Of a stretch of DNA of 64,000 bases, positions 53,270 through 61,300 are shown piece by piece. A model generated the notes under the pieces. That model saw only the letters and a list, made by a program, of their open reading frames with translations. It was not told the origin of the DNA and ran no database searches. Position numbers and translations under genes: made by a program. Each line of letters starts with the position of its first letter. The first letter of the stretch is position 1. This DNA comes from Ilumatobacter nonamiensis YM16-303 (GTDB taxonomy: Bacteria > Actinomycetota > Acidimicrobiia > Acidimicrobiales > Ilumatobacteraceae), in NCBI RefSeq assembly GCF_000350145.1, contig NZ_BAOL01000008.1, positions 30,157 to 94,156 on the forward strand, given 5' to 3'.

Positions 53270-55027
53270 TCAGGAGGAGAGGTCGGCGGCCTGGCGGGTC
53301 AGGTCGGCGAGTTCGTCGACGTCGTCGTCGTCGAGCACGTCGGCCAGTCGGTCGACCTCCTCGGCCAGAGCATCGATGTCGACGTCGTCGGCGTACGGGT
53401 TGTCGCGGAGCTTCTCGGCGAGGGTCGCGACGACGGTCGCGAGCTGGAAGTCGTCGGCGGTGTCGAACCACTGCGGTTCGATATCGCGCAGGTCGACGTC
53501 CTCGTCGATCTCGGTGACTTCACCCGAGGCGGGGTCCTCCCAGCGCAGTGCGACGATCCCGAGTTCGGCACGGTCGTCGAGGCTGACATCGTCGACGAGG
53601 TCGAGTTCGTACATCGCCGTCACCTGGTGGCCGGCGCCCAACTCACCGGCATCCACGGTGTCATCGCGGAAGTCGCTGTCGCGCACACCACGGTTCTCGA
53701 ACCCGATCAGGCGATACGACTCGACGAACTGCTCGTCGAACTCCACCTGGATCTTGGCGTCCTTCGCGACGGTCAAGAGCGTCGAGGTCAACTCGTCCTC
53801 GAACAGCCGCTCGGCCTCGTCGATCGTGTCGACGTAGGCGTAGAAGCCGTCACCGTTGTCGGCCAGCTGTTCCATCGTGACGTCGTTGAAGTTGCCCATC
53901 CCGAACCCGACCGTCACCAGGTCGATGCCCTCGTCGGCGTCCTCCCGGATCATGGCGGCCAGATCGTCGGGATCGGTGACGCCGGAGTTGGCGACCCCGT
54001 CCGAGGCCAGCACCACCCGATTGATTCCTTCGCTGTCGAACGCTTCGCGGGCCAGGCCGTACCCCTCACGCAAGCCGGACTCGAGGTTCGTCGATCCGCC
54101 GGGTCCGAGCTCGTCGATGGCGTCGAGAATCCGGTCGCTGTCGCGCACCGGGGTCGGTTCCAGGACGACACCGGAGTCGTCGCTGTAGGTCACGATCGCC
54201 ACGGTGTCGTCATCGTTCAGCTCGTCGACCAGCACGCCGAGCGACTCCTTCACGAGCCCGAGTCGGTCGTCGCGGTCCATCGAGCCGGACGTGTCGATCA
54301 CGAACGTCAGCGCGGCCGGCCCACGATCCTCGTCCTCGACCACTTCGCCCTGGACTCCCACCCGTACGAGCACGTTGTCGTCGTCGAACGGAGACGGCCC
54401 ACCGTCGACCGAGATGTCGAGACCGTCTCGCGGTGCGTCGTAGTCGTAGTCGAACGCGTTGACGTACTCCTCGGGGCGAACCGATTCGATCGGCGGGAGC
54501 GACCTCTCGTCGAGATAGCGACGTGCGATCGAGTAGCTGCCGGTGTCGACATCGAGCGCGAACGTCGACAGCGGGTCGTCGGTCGTCGCGATGAACTCGC
54601 GGTAGCCGTAGTCCTGGAATCGATTGTCGTCGAAGCGGTCCTCGGCGTCGTCGGGCGATTCATCGAACAAGCCGTCGCCCTCGACGTCCACCGGCGCCGA
54701 GCGATCCTCGCCCGGTTCGAAATCCGCGTCGAACTCCGAGTCGTCGGCGCTCGCCGCGTCCTCGGCTTCCTCCATCGCCTCGGTCTCCTCGGCGGCTTCG
54801 GGCGGAGCGACGTTCGGGGCCGCGGTCGTCGCCGGCCGGCTGAACTCGCCTTCGGCATCTCCGCCCTCGGCCCCGTCACCGGTGCGACCGGCATCGACGT
54901 CGGCGGTCTCGGACTCATCCGAGGTCTGCTCGACGCCGGAATCGTCGTCGGCGCCGGCGCATGCGGCCAAGATCGTCCCCACCGCCACGACCGCCGCCAT
55001 TGTCTTGCTCACGTTGCTGTGCTGCAT
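53270..55027 (-). CDS. VWA-domain lipoprotein (YfbK-like)
   Basis: A 585-residue secreted lipoprotein. A signal peptide with lipobox ILAAC places the lipid-bearing Cys at 23. Residues 24-125 are an acidic, disordered linker. An N-terminal YfbK-type segment (DDPLSTFALDVDTGSYSIARRYL in parts; EEYVNAFDYDY) precedes a von Willebrand A domain with the MIDAS motif DTSGSMDRDD, and a C-terminal DUF3520-like region (YELDLVDDV, ALRWEDPASG) follows. The ATG at 55027 was chosen because it directly precedes the signal peptide. E. coli YfbK relatives are also uncharacterised. Extreme Asp/Glu content suggests Ca2+/Mg2+ binding or a salt-adapted exported protein. Confidence 0.9.
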   Translation of the reverse strand: MQHSNVSKTMAAVVAVGTILAACAGADDDSGVEQTSDESETADVDAGRTGDGAEGGDAEGEFSRPATTAAPNVAPPEAAEETEAMEEAEDAASADDSEFDADFEPGEDRSAPVDVEGDGLFDESPDDAEDRFDDNRFQDYGYREFIATTDDPLSTFALDVDTGSYSIARRYLDERSLPPIESVRPEEYVNAFDYDYDAPRDGLDISVDGGPSPFDDDNVLVRVGVQGEVVEDEDRGPAALTFVIDTSGSMDRDDRLGLVKESLGVLVDELNDDDTVAIVTYSDDSGVVLEPTPVRDSDRILDAIDELGPGGSTNLESGLREGYGLAREAFDSEGINRVVLASDGVANSGVTDPDDLAAMIREDADEGIDLVTVGFGMGNFNDVTMEQLADNGDGFYAYVDTIDEAERLFEDELTSTLLTVAKDAKIQVEFDEQFVESYRLIGFENRGVRDSDFRDDTVDAGELGAGHQVTAMYELDLVDDVSLDDRAELGIVALRWEDPASGEVTEIDEDVDLRDIEPQWFDTADDFQLATVVATLAEKLRDNPYADDVDIDALAEEVDRLADVLDDDDVDELADLTRQAADLSS

Positions 55028-55124
55028 GTCACGTTGGACGTCAGCACACGGCAAACGGGTTCCCGACGTCATCGAATCGACACACGCAACGTGCCGAGCA
55101 GCCGGACGATGCAGCCGGAACGAC

Positions 55125-55853
55125 TCAGTGGGCTTCGAACATGGCGACGGCCTTCAGACGCCGCTCGATCTGGTACTCGAGTGCCCGGGTCGCGAGCGCC
55201 GATACCTCGTGAGTCGCCGGTGATTCCTCCTGGCGGAGCGCGTGCTGGAGACGCCCACCGAGGATGTCGCGGAGCAGCCCGAGCGCCGCCGGACTGATCG
55301 CCTGCCCCGAGCGACAGGACCGGCACAGGACGCCGCCCTCGTTGAGATCGAACGCCACCAGCTGGACCGCCGGCTCCGATCCGTGGCACCGCACGCACTC
55401 GTCGAGTTGCGGCGAGAACCCCTCGCGGGCCAGCAGCTTCCAGTAGAACGCGGGAACGTTCAGCGGCGAGGGTTCGGCGGCGATCGTGCGCAGCACGCCG
55501 ACCAGCATCTTGTAGAGCTGCGGGTTCGGCTCGCGTTCCAGTGAGAGCTGGTCGACGGCTTCGAGCGCGGCCAGCCCCTGCGATGCTCGGTCGAGCGACG
55601 ACAGCATCGGAGACAGCGGCTCGACCGCCTCGGCCTGGCTGACGATGTCGAGTTCCCGACCGCGGTACAAGAGAAGCTTGACGTGGCTCATCGGCTCGAG
55701 CCGTGCGCCGAACTTGGACCGCGTCTTGCGGACGCCCTTCGCGACCGCGCGCACCTTGCCGTTGTCACGCGTGTGGATCACGACGATCTTGTCGGACTCG
55801 CGCAACTTGTACGTGCGCAGCACGACTCCGGTGTCGTGATAGAGCCCGCTCAA
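55125..55853 (-). CDS. recO: DNA repair protein RecO
   Basis: A 242-residue RecO, which loads RecA with RecF/RecR and anneals ssDNA. The N-terminal OB fold is LYHDTGVVLRTYKLRESDKIVVIHT (in parts), with KGVRKTRSKFGARLEPM at 39-55. The zinc site has four cysteines in ECVRCHG and GGVLCRSCRSG. The start is TTG at 55853, overlapping the stop of the UppS-like gene (TTGA), which implies coupling. Context recO next to uppS is common in actinobacteria. Confidence 0.95.
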   Translation of the reverse strand: MSGLYHDTGVVLRTYKLRESDKIVVIHTRDNGKVRAVAKGVRKTRSKFGARLEPMSHVKLLLYRGRELDIVSQAEAVEPLSPMLSSLDRASQGLAALEAVDQLSLEREPNPQLYKMLVGVLRTIAAEPSPLNVPAFYWKLLAREGFSPQLDECVRCHGSEPAVQLVAFDLNEGGVLCRSCRSGQAISPAALGLLRDILGGRLQHALRQEESPATHEVSALATRALEYQIERRLKAVAMFEAH

Positions 55854-56455
55854 CCGACCGACTCGTCGGATTCGTCGAGCCCTCCGAAACGCCGCTCACG
55901 CTGGGCGAAATCGGCGATCGCCTCGACCAGATGGTCCTTCGTGAGTTCGTCCCACTCCATCGGACGGAACACGAGTTCACCGTAGGCGAGTTCCCACACG
56001 AGCGAGGGCGGAAGTCGGGTCGGTTCCCCGAGCACGACGATGAGGTCGGGTTCGTAGTCGGCGGGTGCATACAGCATCTCCGACACGGTCGCCTCGTTGA
56101 TCGGCTCGTCGGCGGGAAGCTCGGCCATCGCCTGCGCGAAGCGGGACCGTCCGTCGCCGTTCGGATCGATGATGACGAGGCATCCATCGACGTGGCGCTC
56201 CCACCCGGTGCTGTCGCTCGGGCGGGTACCCGGCTCGAACGCCCGCAGCGTCAGGTAGGTCGCTCCGGCGTTCGCAGCGACTGCGCCGAGCTCACTCACC
56301 CGCTGGTCCCAACGCTTCACCCCCAGATCGTCCCAGTCGCCGAGCGTGCCACCGACCACCATGACGTGGCGCAGGAACTGACGCGTCGGGTCGTGAGCCA
56401 CCAGCGAATCGCTGAGCGCCTCCTCGGGCGCGTCGGTGAACGGGGGCGTCGACAC
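55850..56455 (-). CDS. Degenerate undecaprenyl-diphosphate-synthase paralog
   Basis: A 201-residue protein that I align with cis-prenyltransferases. HVMVVGGTLGDWDDLGVKRW sits where UppS has HVACIMDGNGRWAGRRG, and YLTLRAFEP sits where UppS has YLTVFGFSTENW. LVWELAYGELVFRPMEWDEL sits where UppS has LLWQAAGAAIYFTDAPWPEF. The catalytic Asp of IMDGNGRW and the diphosphate-binding RTSGERR are both lost, so it should be inactive alone. The GTG at 56455 is preceded by GGGGGA and is preferred over a longer frame overlapping the uppS promoter. Divergent from uppS and coupled to recO. A non-catalytic partner subunit is one possibility. Confidence 0.72.
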   Translation of the reverse strand: MSTPPFTDAPEEALSDSLVAHDPTRQFLRHVMVVGGTLGDWDDLGVKRWDQRVSELGAVAANAGATYLTLRAFEPGTRPSDSTGWERHVDGCLVIIDPNGDGRSRFAQAMAELPADEPINEATVSEMLYAPADYEPDLIVVLGEPTRLPPSLVWELAYGELVFRPMEWDELTKDHLVEAIADFAQRERRFGGLDESDESVG

Positions 56456-56529
56456 TCCCCCATCATTCCACAGGTCGGACACGATCCGGCGGAGGAACCA
56501 TCGTCTCTCCCGTCCGATTCCGACCCCAC

Positions 56530-56543
56530 TACCCTGACCTGTC
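56530..56543 (+). promoter_or_regulatory. Leaderless-type promoter of uppS
   Basis: TACCCT (56530-56535) is followed by 8 bases and the GTG at 56544, with no ribosome site. Confidence 0.5.
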
Positions 56544-57272
56544 GTGCCGCACGATCCCACTCCGGTCGACGCCTCTCATGGCGGGGACGCACCCGGCGAG
56601 CGCCGGCACCCCGGCCTGCACGTCGCGTGCATCATGGACGGCAACGGCCGGTGGGCCGGACGACGCGGACTCCCCCGCACCGAGGGTCACACCGAAGGTG
56701 AGGAGAACCTCGCCCGACTCGTGCGGGTCGCGGTGCAACGCGACATCGGCTATCTCACCGTGTTCGGCTTCTCCACCGAGAACTGGCGACGACCGCGGCC
56801 CGAGGTGCGCCACATTCTCGGCTTGCACGAGAAGCTGTTCGGACGCGTCGCCGAACTGAACGAGCTCGACGTCCGCATTCAGTGGATCGGGCGCCCGTTC
56901 GACTCTCGCGAGGCGCGCACCCCGCGGTACGTCCAGCGCGCGATCCGCAAGGCGATCCAGGACACGGCGGGCAACACCGGGATGACGCTCACGGTGGCGT
57001 TCGACTACGGCGGCCGCTCCGAACTCGTGAGCGCGGTCGAGAAAGCGCGCGACGACCCGCACGGGATCACCACCGACTCGATCTCACGCAACCTCTATCT
57101 CCCGGACCTGCCACCCGTCGACGTCCTCGTGCGCACGAGCGGCGAGCGCCGCGTCTCGAACTTCCTGCTCTGGCAGGCCGCCGGTGCGGCGATCTACTTC
57201 ACGGATGCGCCGTGGCCGGAGTTCGATGCCGCCGAACTCGACGCGGCCCTCGAGTTGGTTCCCACTTCGTGA
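56544..57272 (+). CDS. uppS: Isoprenyl (undecaprenyl) diphosphate synthase
   Basis: A 242-residue cis-prenyltransferase that elongates farnesyl or geranyl diphosphate with isopentenyl diphosphate to make the lipid carrier for cell-wall synthesis. Catalytic Asp32 is in CIMDGNGRWAGRRG. TVFGFSTENWRRP, the C-terminal VRTSGERRVSNFLLWQ and TDAPWPEFDA are intact. Product length cannot be read from sequence; actinobacteria often have two such enzymes. It starts with GTG and is followed by dinG, whose GTG overlaps its stop. Confidence 0.95.
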   Translation: MPHDPTPVDASHGGDAPGERRHPGLHVACIMDGNGRWAGRRGLPRTEGHTEGEENLARLVRVAVQRDIGYLTVFGFSTENWRRPRPEVRHILGLHEKLFGRVAELNELDVRIQWIGRPFDSREARTPRYVQRAIRKAIQDTAGNTGMTLTVAFDYGGRSELVSAVEKARDDPHGITTDSISRNLYLPDLPPVDVLVRTSGERRVSNFLLWQAAGAAIYFTDAPWPEFDAAELDAALELVPTS

Positions 57273-59158
57273 CCGAGCAAACCGGCCGCAGGGTCGCCCT
57301 GCTCGACACCGTCACCGCCGCGCTGGAACGGAGCGAGATCCGGACCGGACAACACGAGATGGCGGCCCTGGTCGAGCAGGCGATCGAGTCCAAGCGCCAC
57401 CTGGTCATCCAGGCAGGCACCGGGACGGGCAAGACGCTCGCCTACCTCGTCCCCGCGCTGATGTCGGGGTCGTCGGTCGTGGTCGCAACGGCGACCAAGG
57501 CACTTCAGGACCAACTCGCCTCGAAGGACCTTCCCTTCCTCGCGGAGCACCTCGGCATCGACTTCGATTGGTCGATCCTCAAAGGACGCAGCAACTACGT
57601 CTGCCTCCAGCGGCTCAGCGAGATGGCGAACCCCGATCAGGGGATGCTCGAGCTCGACACCATGGCCGTGGTGACCAAGGCGGAGATCAAACGGCTGGCG
57701 GACTGGTCGGCGACCAGCAGGACCGGCGATGTCGCGGAACTCGACTGGACTCCGACCGACAACGCCTGGCGTTCGGTGAGCGTCGGCTCCGACGAGTGCC
57801 CCGGCGCCGATCGTTGTCCGCAAGGTGCTGGGTGCTTCGCCGAGGAGGCGCGCCGCCGTTCACAGGCCGCCGACGTGGTCGTGGTGAACACCCACCTCTA
57901 CGGGCTCAACGTCGCCTCCGACAACGCGATTCTGCCCGACCACGACGTGGTCATCTTCGACGAGGCGCACGTGCTCGAGGACATCATGAGCGACACGGTC
58001 GGCGTGCAGATCTCCCCGGGACGATTCGTCGCGCTCTCCGGAACGATTCGGCGAATCCTCGACGATCCCCGGCTGGTCGGAGGTGTCGCCGAGCTGGGCG
58101 AGTCACTCCGCGACGTGCTCGAACCACACCTCGGAGCGCGGCTCACGACCCCGCTCCCCGACTCGATCCAGGAACCGCTCTCGGCGGCGCGACTGAAGCT
58201 CGGAGAAGCGAACGACGCACTCGCGGCGATCGACACGAACAACGAAGATGCGAAGCAACGCAAGTTGCGGGCGCAGACGATGACGGGACGTTCGATCCAG
58301 CAACTCGACATCGCGATCGAGGGCCGAGCCGGCTACGTCGCGTTCGTGTCCGGTTCGCGCGACTCTCCGCGCCTCGAGATCGCACCGCTCGACGTCGGCC
58401 CGACGATGAACGAGGCCGTGTGGAAACAACGCACGGCGATCCTCACGAGCGCGACCATCCCGTCGTCGCTGGCGCGTCGGGTGGGGATGTCGGAGGAGGA
58501 CGTGGACACCGTCGACGTCGGCAGCCCGTTCGACTACGAGTCGAACTCGATGCTGTACTGCGCGATCCACCTCCCCAACCCGAACTCCCCGGACTTCCGC
58601 GCCCAGGCGAACGACGAACTCGAGGCACTCATCAACGCGGCCGGCGGTCGGACGCTCGCCCTCTTCACGAGCTATCGGGCGATGGACGAAGCGGCCGAGG
58701 AGATGCGCGAGCGCCTCGATGTTCCGGTTCTGACGCAGCGGGACATGCCCAAGACGGCGTTGGTGAAGGCGTTCGCCGACGACGAGGCGACGTGCCTGTT
58801 CGCGACGGCTGGGCTGTTCCAAGGCGTCGACGTTCCGGGCAACACCCTGTCTCTGGTCGTCATCGATCGCATCCCGTTCCCGCGTCCCGACGACCCGTTG
58901 CTGTCGGCGCGCCGGGACGAGTTGGGGCGGACCGCGTTCGGCGAGATCGACCTTCCGCGAGCCGCGATGATGCTGGCGCAGGCCGCGGGCAGGCTGATCC
59001 GCTCGTCCGCAGACACCGGAGTCGTCGCGGTCATGGATCCGCGCCTCGGCAAGGCCAACTACCGCTGGGACATCGTGCGCGCGCTGCCCCCGATGAAACG
59101 GACGCGACACCGCTCCGAGGTCGAGGAGTTCCTCCGCACGATCACCGGCTCGACCTGA
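57269..59158 (+). CDS. dinG: ATP-dependent DNA helicase, DinG/XPD family
   Basis: A 629-residue superfamily-2 helicase. Walker A is IQAGTGTGKTLAY, Walker B is VIFDEAHVLED, and QAAGRLIRSSADTGVVAVMDPR is the C-terminal motif VI. Cysteines 112, 177, 183 and 189 have the spacing of the 4Fe-4S cluster of XPD/DinG proteins. Such helicases unwind D-loops, R-loops and G-quadruplexes. The GTG at 57269 overlaps the uppS stop by 4 bases, and no better start exists. The long plus-strand frame through the same region in another phase is a shadow. Confidence 0.94.
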   Translation: MTEQTGRRVALLDTVTAALERSEIRTGQHEMAALVEQAIESKRHLVIQAGTGTGKTLAYLVPALMSGSSVVVATATKALQDQLASKDLPFLAEHLGIDFDWSILKGRSNYVCLQRLSEMANPDQGMLELDTMAVVTKAEIKRLADWSATSRTGDVAELDWTPTDNAWRSVSVGSDECPGADRCPQGAGCFAEEARRRSQAADVVVVNTHLYGLNVASDNAILPDHDVVIFDEAHVLEDIMSDTVGVQISPGRFVALSGTIRRILDDPRLVGGVAELGESLRDVLEPHLGARLTTPLPDSIQEPLSAARLKLGEANDALAAIDTNNEDAKQRKLRAQTMTGRSIQQLDIAIEGRAGYVAFVSGSRDSPRLEIAPLDVGPTMNEAVWKQRTAILTSATIPSSLARRVGMSEEDVDTVDVGSPFDYESNSMLYCAIHLPNPNSPDFRAQANDELEALINAAGGRTLALFTSYRAMDEAAEEMRERLDVPVLTQRDMPKTALVKAFADDEATCLFATAGLFQGVDVPGNTLSLVVIDRIPFPRPDDPLLSARRDELGRTAFGEIDLPRAAMMLAQAAGRLIRSSADTGVVAVMDPRLGKANYRWDIVRALPPMKRTRHRSEVEEFLRTITGST

Positions 59159-59193
59159 CCGGCTTCCTCGCGCGACGAGGCGTGTCGTCAGGT

Positions 59194-59212
59194 ACCGACG
59201 GTCACTGTCGGT
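59194..59212 (+). terminator. Small hairpin after dinG
   Basis: ACCGAC (59194-59199) pairs with GTCGGT (59207-59212) around a 7-base loop, 36 bases after dinG. It lacks a T-run. A weak intrinsic terminator or processing stem is possible. TACGGT at 59217-59222 just after it may be the -10 box for the next gene. Confidence 0.35.
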
Positions 59213-59259
59213 GCTGTACGGTTCCCCCGTCGAGCGAACTACCAACGGAGGTCCGACAC

Positions 59260-59697
59260 ATGGCACTGGGTCCCATCGAAGTCCTGGAAATCGCGTTCCC
59301 GGGGAATCAATTCAACGGCGCGATCATCCCCGAACTGGAGCGACTGGTCGAGAACGACACGATCGCGGTCATCGACGGTGTCGCCATCGTGAAGGGCGAG
59401 GACGGCGAGGTCGAGTTCGTCGAGTTCGGACAGGACGGCGCGAGCGAGTCGGTTCAACGCCTCGCCAACCTGCTCGATCAAGTCGAGGCGTTCATCTCCG
59501 ACGACGACATCGAACAACTCGCGTCGGGCCTCGCTCCCAACAGCACCGGTGCCATTCTGGTGTTCGAACACACGTGGGCGAAGCCGTTCCGTGATGCGCT
59601 CGTCGACGCCGGCGGAATTCTCGCGGCGAACTTCCGCGTTCCGGCCGCCACCGTCGATGCACTGCTCGACGAACTCGACGACCTCGACGACGACTGA
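59260..59697 (+). CDS. DUF6325/DUF1269-like small protein
   Basis: A 145-residue acidic protein. MALGPIEVLEIAFPGNQFNG opens it. IIPELERLVENDTIAVIDGVAIVKGEDGEVEF (in parts) and STGAILVFEHTWAKPFRDALVDAGG are the conserved segments of a family abundant in actinobacteria, often beside SHOCT proteins. Function unknown. GGAGG stands 8-9 bases before the ATG at 59260. The C-terminus ends with an Asp/Glu run. It is cotranscribed with the SHOCT gene 54 bases downstream. Confidence 0.85.
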   Translation: MALGPIEVLEIAFPGNQFNGAIIPELERLVENDTIAVIDGVAIVKGEDGEVEFVEFGQDGASESVQRLANLLDQVEAFISDDDIEQLASGLAPNSTGAILVFEHTWAKPFRDALVDAGGILAANFRVPAATVDALLDELDDLDDD

Positions 59698-59751
59698 CGT
59701 CCGCCAGGACGACCGAAACACCAAATACGACCGAGAACCAAGGAGAACACG

Positions 59752-60114
59752 ATGAGACGACGGATGGGACGACCCGGACTGGTGGGAACGATGGCACGCA
59801 CTGCGGTCATCGCCGGAACGGCGAACGCGACCGTGGGCGCCATGAACCGGCGCGGAGCGAGCAAGCAGGCCGCCGCTGCCGACAGTCAGGCGGCGCAGCA
59901 GGCAGCGTTCGAGGCGCAGGCGGAGGTTGCCGACCTCCAGGCGCAGCTCGACCGGGCACAGGCCACCGCTCCCGTGGCGCCGCCACCCCCTCCGGCCGCA
60001 CCCGCCGGTGGCACCGACGTGGTCGCCGAACTGCAGAAGTTGGCCGACCTCAAGGCGGCGGGCATCCTCGACGACGCCGAATTCGCCGCCGCCAAAGCCA
60101 AACTCCTCAGCTGA
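59752..60114 (+). CDS. SHOCT domain-containing protein
   Basis: A 120-residue protein. A hydrophobic N-terminus (LVGTMARTAVIAGTANATVG, residues 10-29) is followed by an Ala/Gln-rich coiled coil (35-70), a Pro/Ala linker (72-85) and a C-terminal SHOCT module, VAELQKLADLKAAGILDDAEFAAAKAKLL. SHOCT modules mediate oligomerisation or membrane association. AAGGAG lies 7 bases before the ATG. Paired with the DUF6325-like gene, as in many actinobacterial genomes. Function unknown. Confidence 0.88.
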   Translation: MRRRMGRPGLVGTMARTAVIAGTANATVGAMNRRGASKQAAAADSQAAQQAAFEAQAEVADLQAQLDRAQATAPVAPPPPPAAPAGGTDVVAELQKLADLKAAGILDDAEFAAAKAKLLS

Positions 60115-60115
60115 C

Positions 60116-60154
60116 GAGAGTGTTCATTGGTGACGGTCACCAATGAACATTCTC
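60116..60154. terminator. Near-perfect 19-bp stem between convergent genes
   Basis: GAGAGTGTTCATTGGTGAC (60116-60134) is matched by GTCACCAATGAACATTCTC (60136-60154), 18 of 19 positions, with one unpaired central base. It fills the gap between the ends of the SHOCT gene and fbaA, so a bidirectional transcription stop is the simplest reading. It lacks a GC-rich core and T-run, so a protein-binding site is also possible. Confidence 0.6.
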
Positions 60155-61247
60155 AGGCGAGGGTGCCGACGTTGTTGAGTTCGGTGAACGCCTGCTCGAG
60201 GCGCGTGCTGAAGCTGGTCTCACCGGCGCGGAGCCACACCCGCGGGTCGTAGCTCTTCTTGTTCGGGGCATCGGCACCCGTCGGGTTGCCGAGCTGGCCC
60301 TGCAGATAGTCGTGCTTGTCGGCCTCGTAGGCGCGGATGCCGTCCCAGAACGCCCACTGCAGGTCGGTGTCGATGTTCATCTTGACGACTCCGTATCCGA
60401 GCGCCTCGTCGATCTCGGCCGCGGTCGACCCCGACCCGCCGTGGAACACGAAGTTGACCGGCTTGCCGCCGTCGATCGCCGGGTCGGTGCCGAACTTGTC
60501 GGCCACGTACGCCTGTGCGTCGCGCAGGATCGTCGGCGTGAGCTTCACGTTGCCGGGCTTGTACACCCCGTGGACGTTGCCGAACGCCGCGGCGATCGTG
60601 AAGTTCGGGCTCACCTCGAGCAGCCGCTCGTACGCGTAGGCGACCTCCTCGGGCTTCGAGTACAGGTCCTCGGGGTTGGCATCGGAATTGTCGACGCCGT
60701 CCTCCTCACCGCCGGTGATCCCGAGTTCGATCTCGAGGGTCATGCCCATCGGAGCCATGCGCTTCAGATATTCGACGCAGACGTCGAGGTTCTCCTCCAT
60801 CGGCTCCTCGGACAGGTCGAGCATGTGCGAGCTGAACAGCGGACCGCCGGTCGCTTCGAAATGCTCCTCGCCGGCATCGAGCAGCCCCGAGATCCATCCG
60901 AGCTTCGGCTTCGGGCAGTGGTCGGTGTGCAGGATCACACGCGCGTCGTAGGCGGCCGCCATCGTCTGCACGTGGCGGGCCCCCGCAATCGAACCCAGGA
61001 TCGACGCCTGGTCGCCCTCGACCGGAACGTTCTTGCCGGCGACGAAGGCCGAACCGCTCGACGAGAACTGGATGATCACCGGACTGTTCAGTCGTCCAGC
61101 GGTCTCCATCACGGCGTTCATCGAGTTCGTGCCGATGCAGTTCGCCGCAGGCAATGCGAACTTCTCGGCCTTGGCGAGCGCGAAGACTTCGTTCACCGCC
61201 TCTCCGGTGAGGACGCCGGCGGGAAAATCGTTCTTGAGCTGGGTCAC
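60153..61247 (-). CDS. fbaA: Fructose-bisphosphate aldolase, class IIa
   Basis: A 364-residue zinc aldolase of glycolysis and gluconeogenesis. ALPAANCIGTNSMNAVMETA, the zinc/catalytic segment VILHTDHCPKPKLGWISGLL, PLFSSHMLDLSEEPMEENL, TLEIELGITGGEEDGVDNS and VNFVFHGGSGSTAAEI closely follow E. coli FbaA. The GTG at 61247 is chosen because TACACT ends 7 bases before it (leaderless) and E. coli FbaA starts at the same point. A GTG at 61280 would add 11 residues. It converges on the SHOCT gene. Confidence 0.95.
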   Translation of the reverse strand: MTQLKNDFPAGVLTGEAVNEVFALAKAEKFALPAANCIGTNSMNAVMETAGRLNSPVIIQFSSSGSAFVAGKNVPVEGDQASILGSIAGARHVQTMAAAYDARVILHTDHCPKPKLGWISGLLDAGEEHFEATGGPLFSSHMLDLSEEPMEENLDVCVEYLKRMAPMGMTLEIELGITGGEEDGVDNSDANPEDLYSKPEEVAYAYERLLEVSPNFTIAAAFGNVHGVYKPGNVKLTPTILRDAQAYVADKFGTDPAIDGGKPVNFVFHGGSGSTAAEIDEALGYGVVKMNIDTDLQWAFWDGIRAYEADKHDYLQGQLGNPTGADAPNKKSYDPRVWLRAGETSFSTRLEQAFTELNNVGTLA

Positions 61248-61260
61248 GGTGTCGAGTGTA
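61248..61260 (-). promoter_or_regulatory. Leaderless-type promoter of fbaA
   Basis: TACACT (61255-61260, minus strand) is separated by exactly 7 bases from the GTG at 61247. Confidence 0.55.
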
Positions 61261-61286
61261 GATCGCTGCGCGCGACTCACCGCCAG

Positions 61287-61300
61287 TACCTTGGCGAACC
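61287..61300 (+). promoter_or_regulatory. Leaderless-type promoter of the crotonase gene
   Basis: TACCTT (61287-61292) is followed by 8 bases and the ATG at 61301. It is back to back with the fbaA promoter, only about 27 bases apart. Confidence 0.5.
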
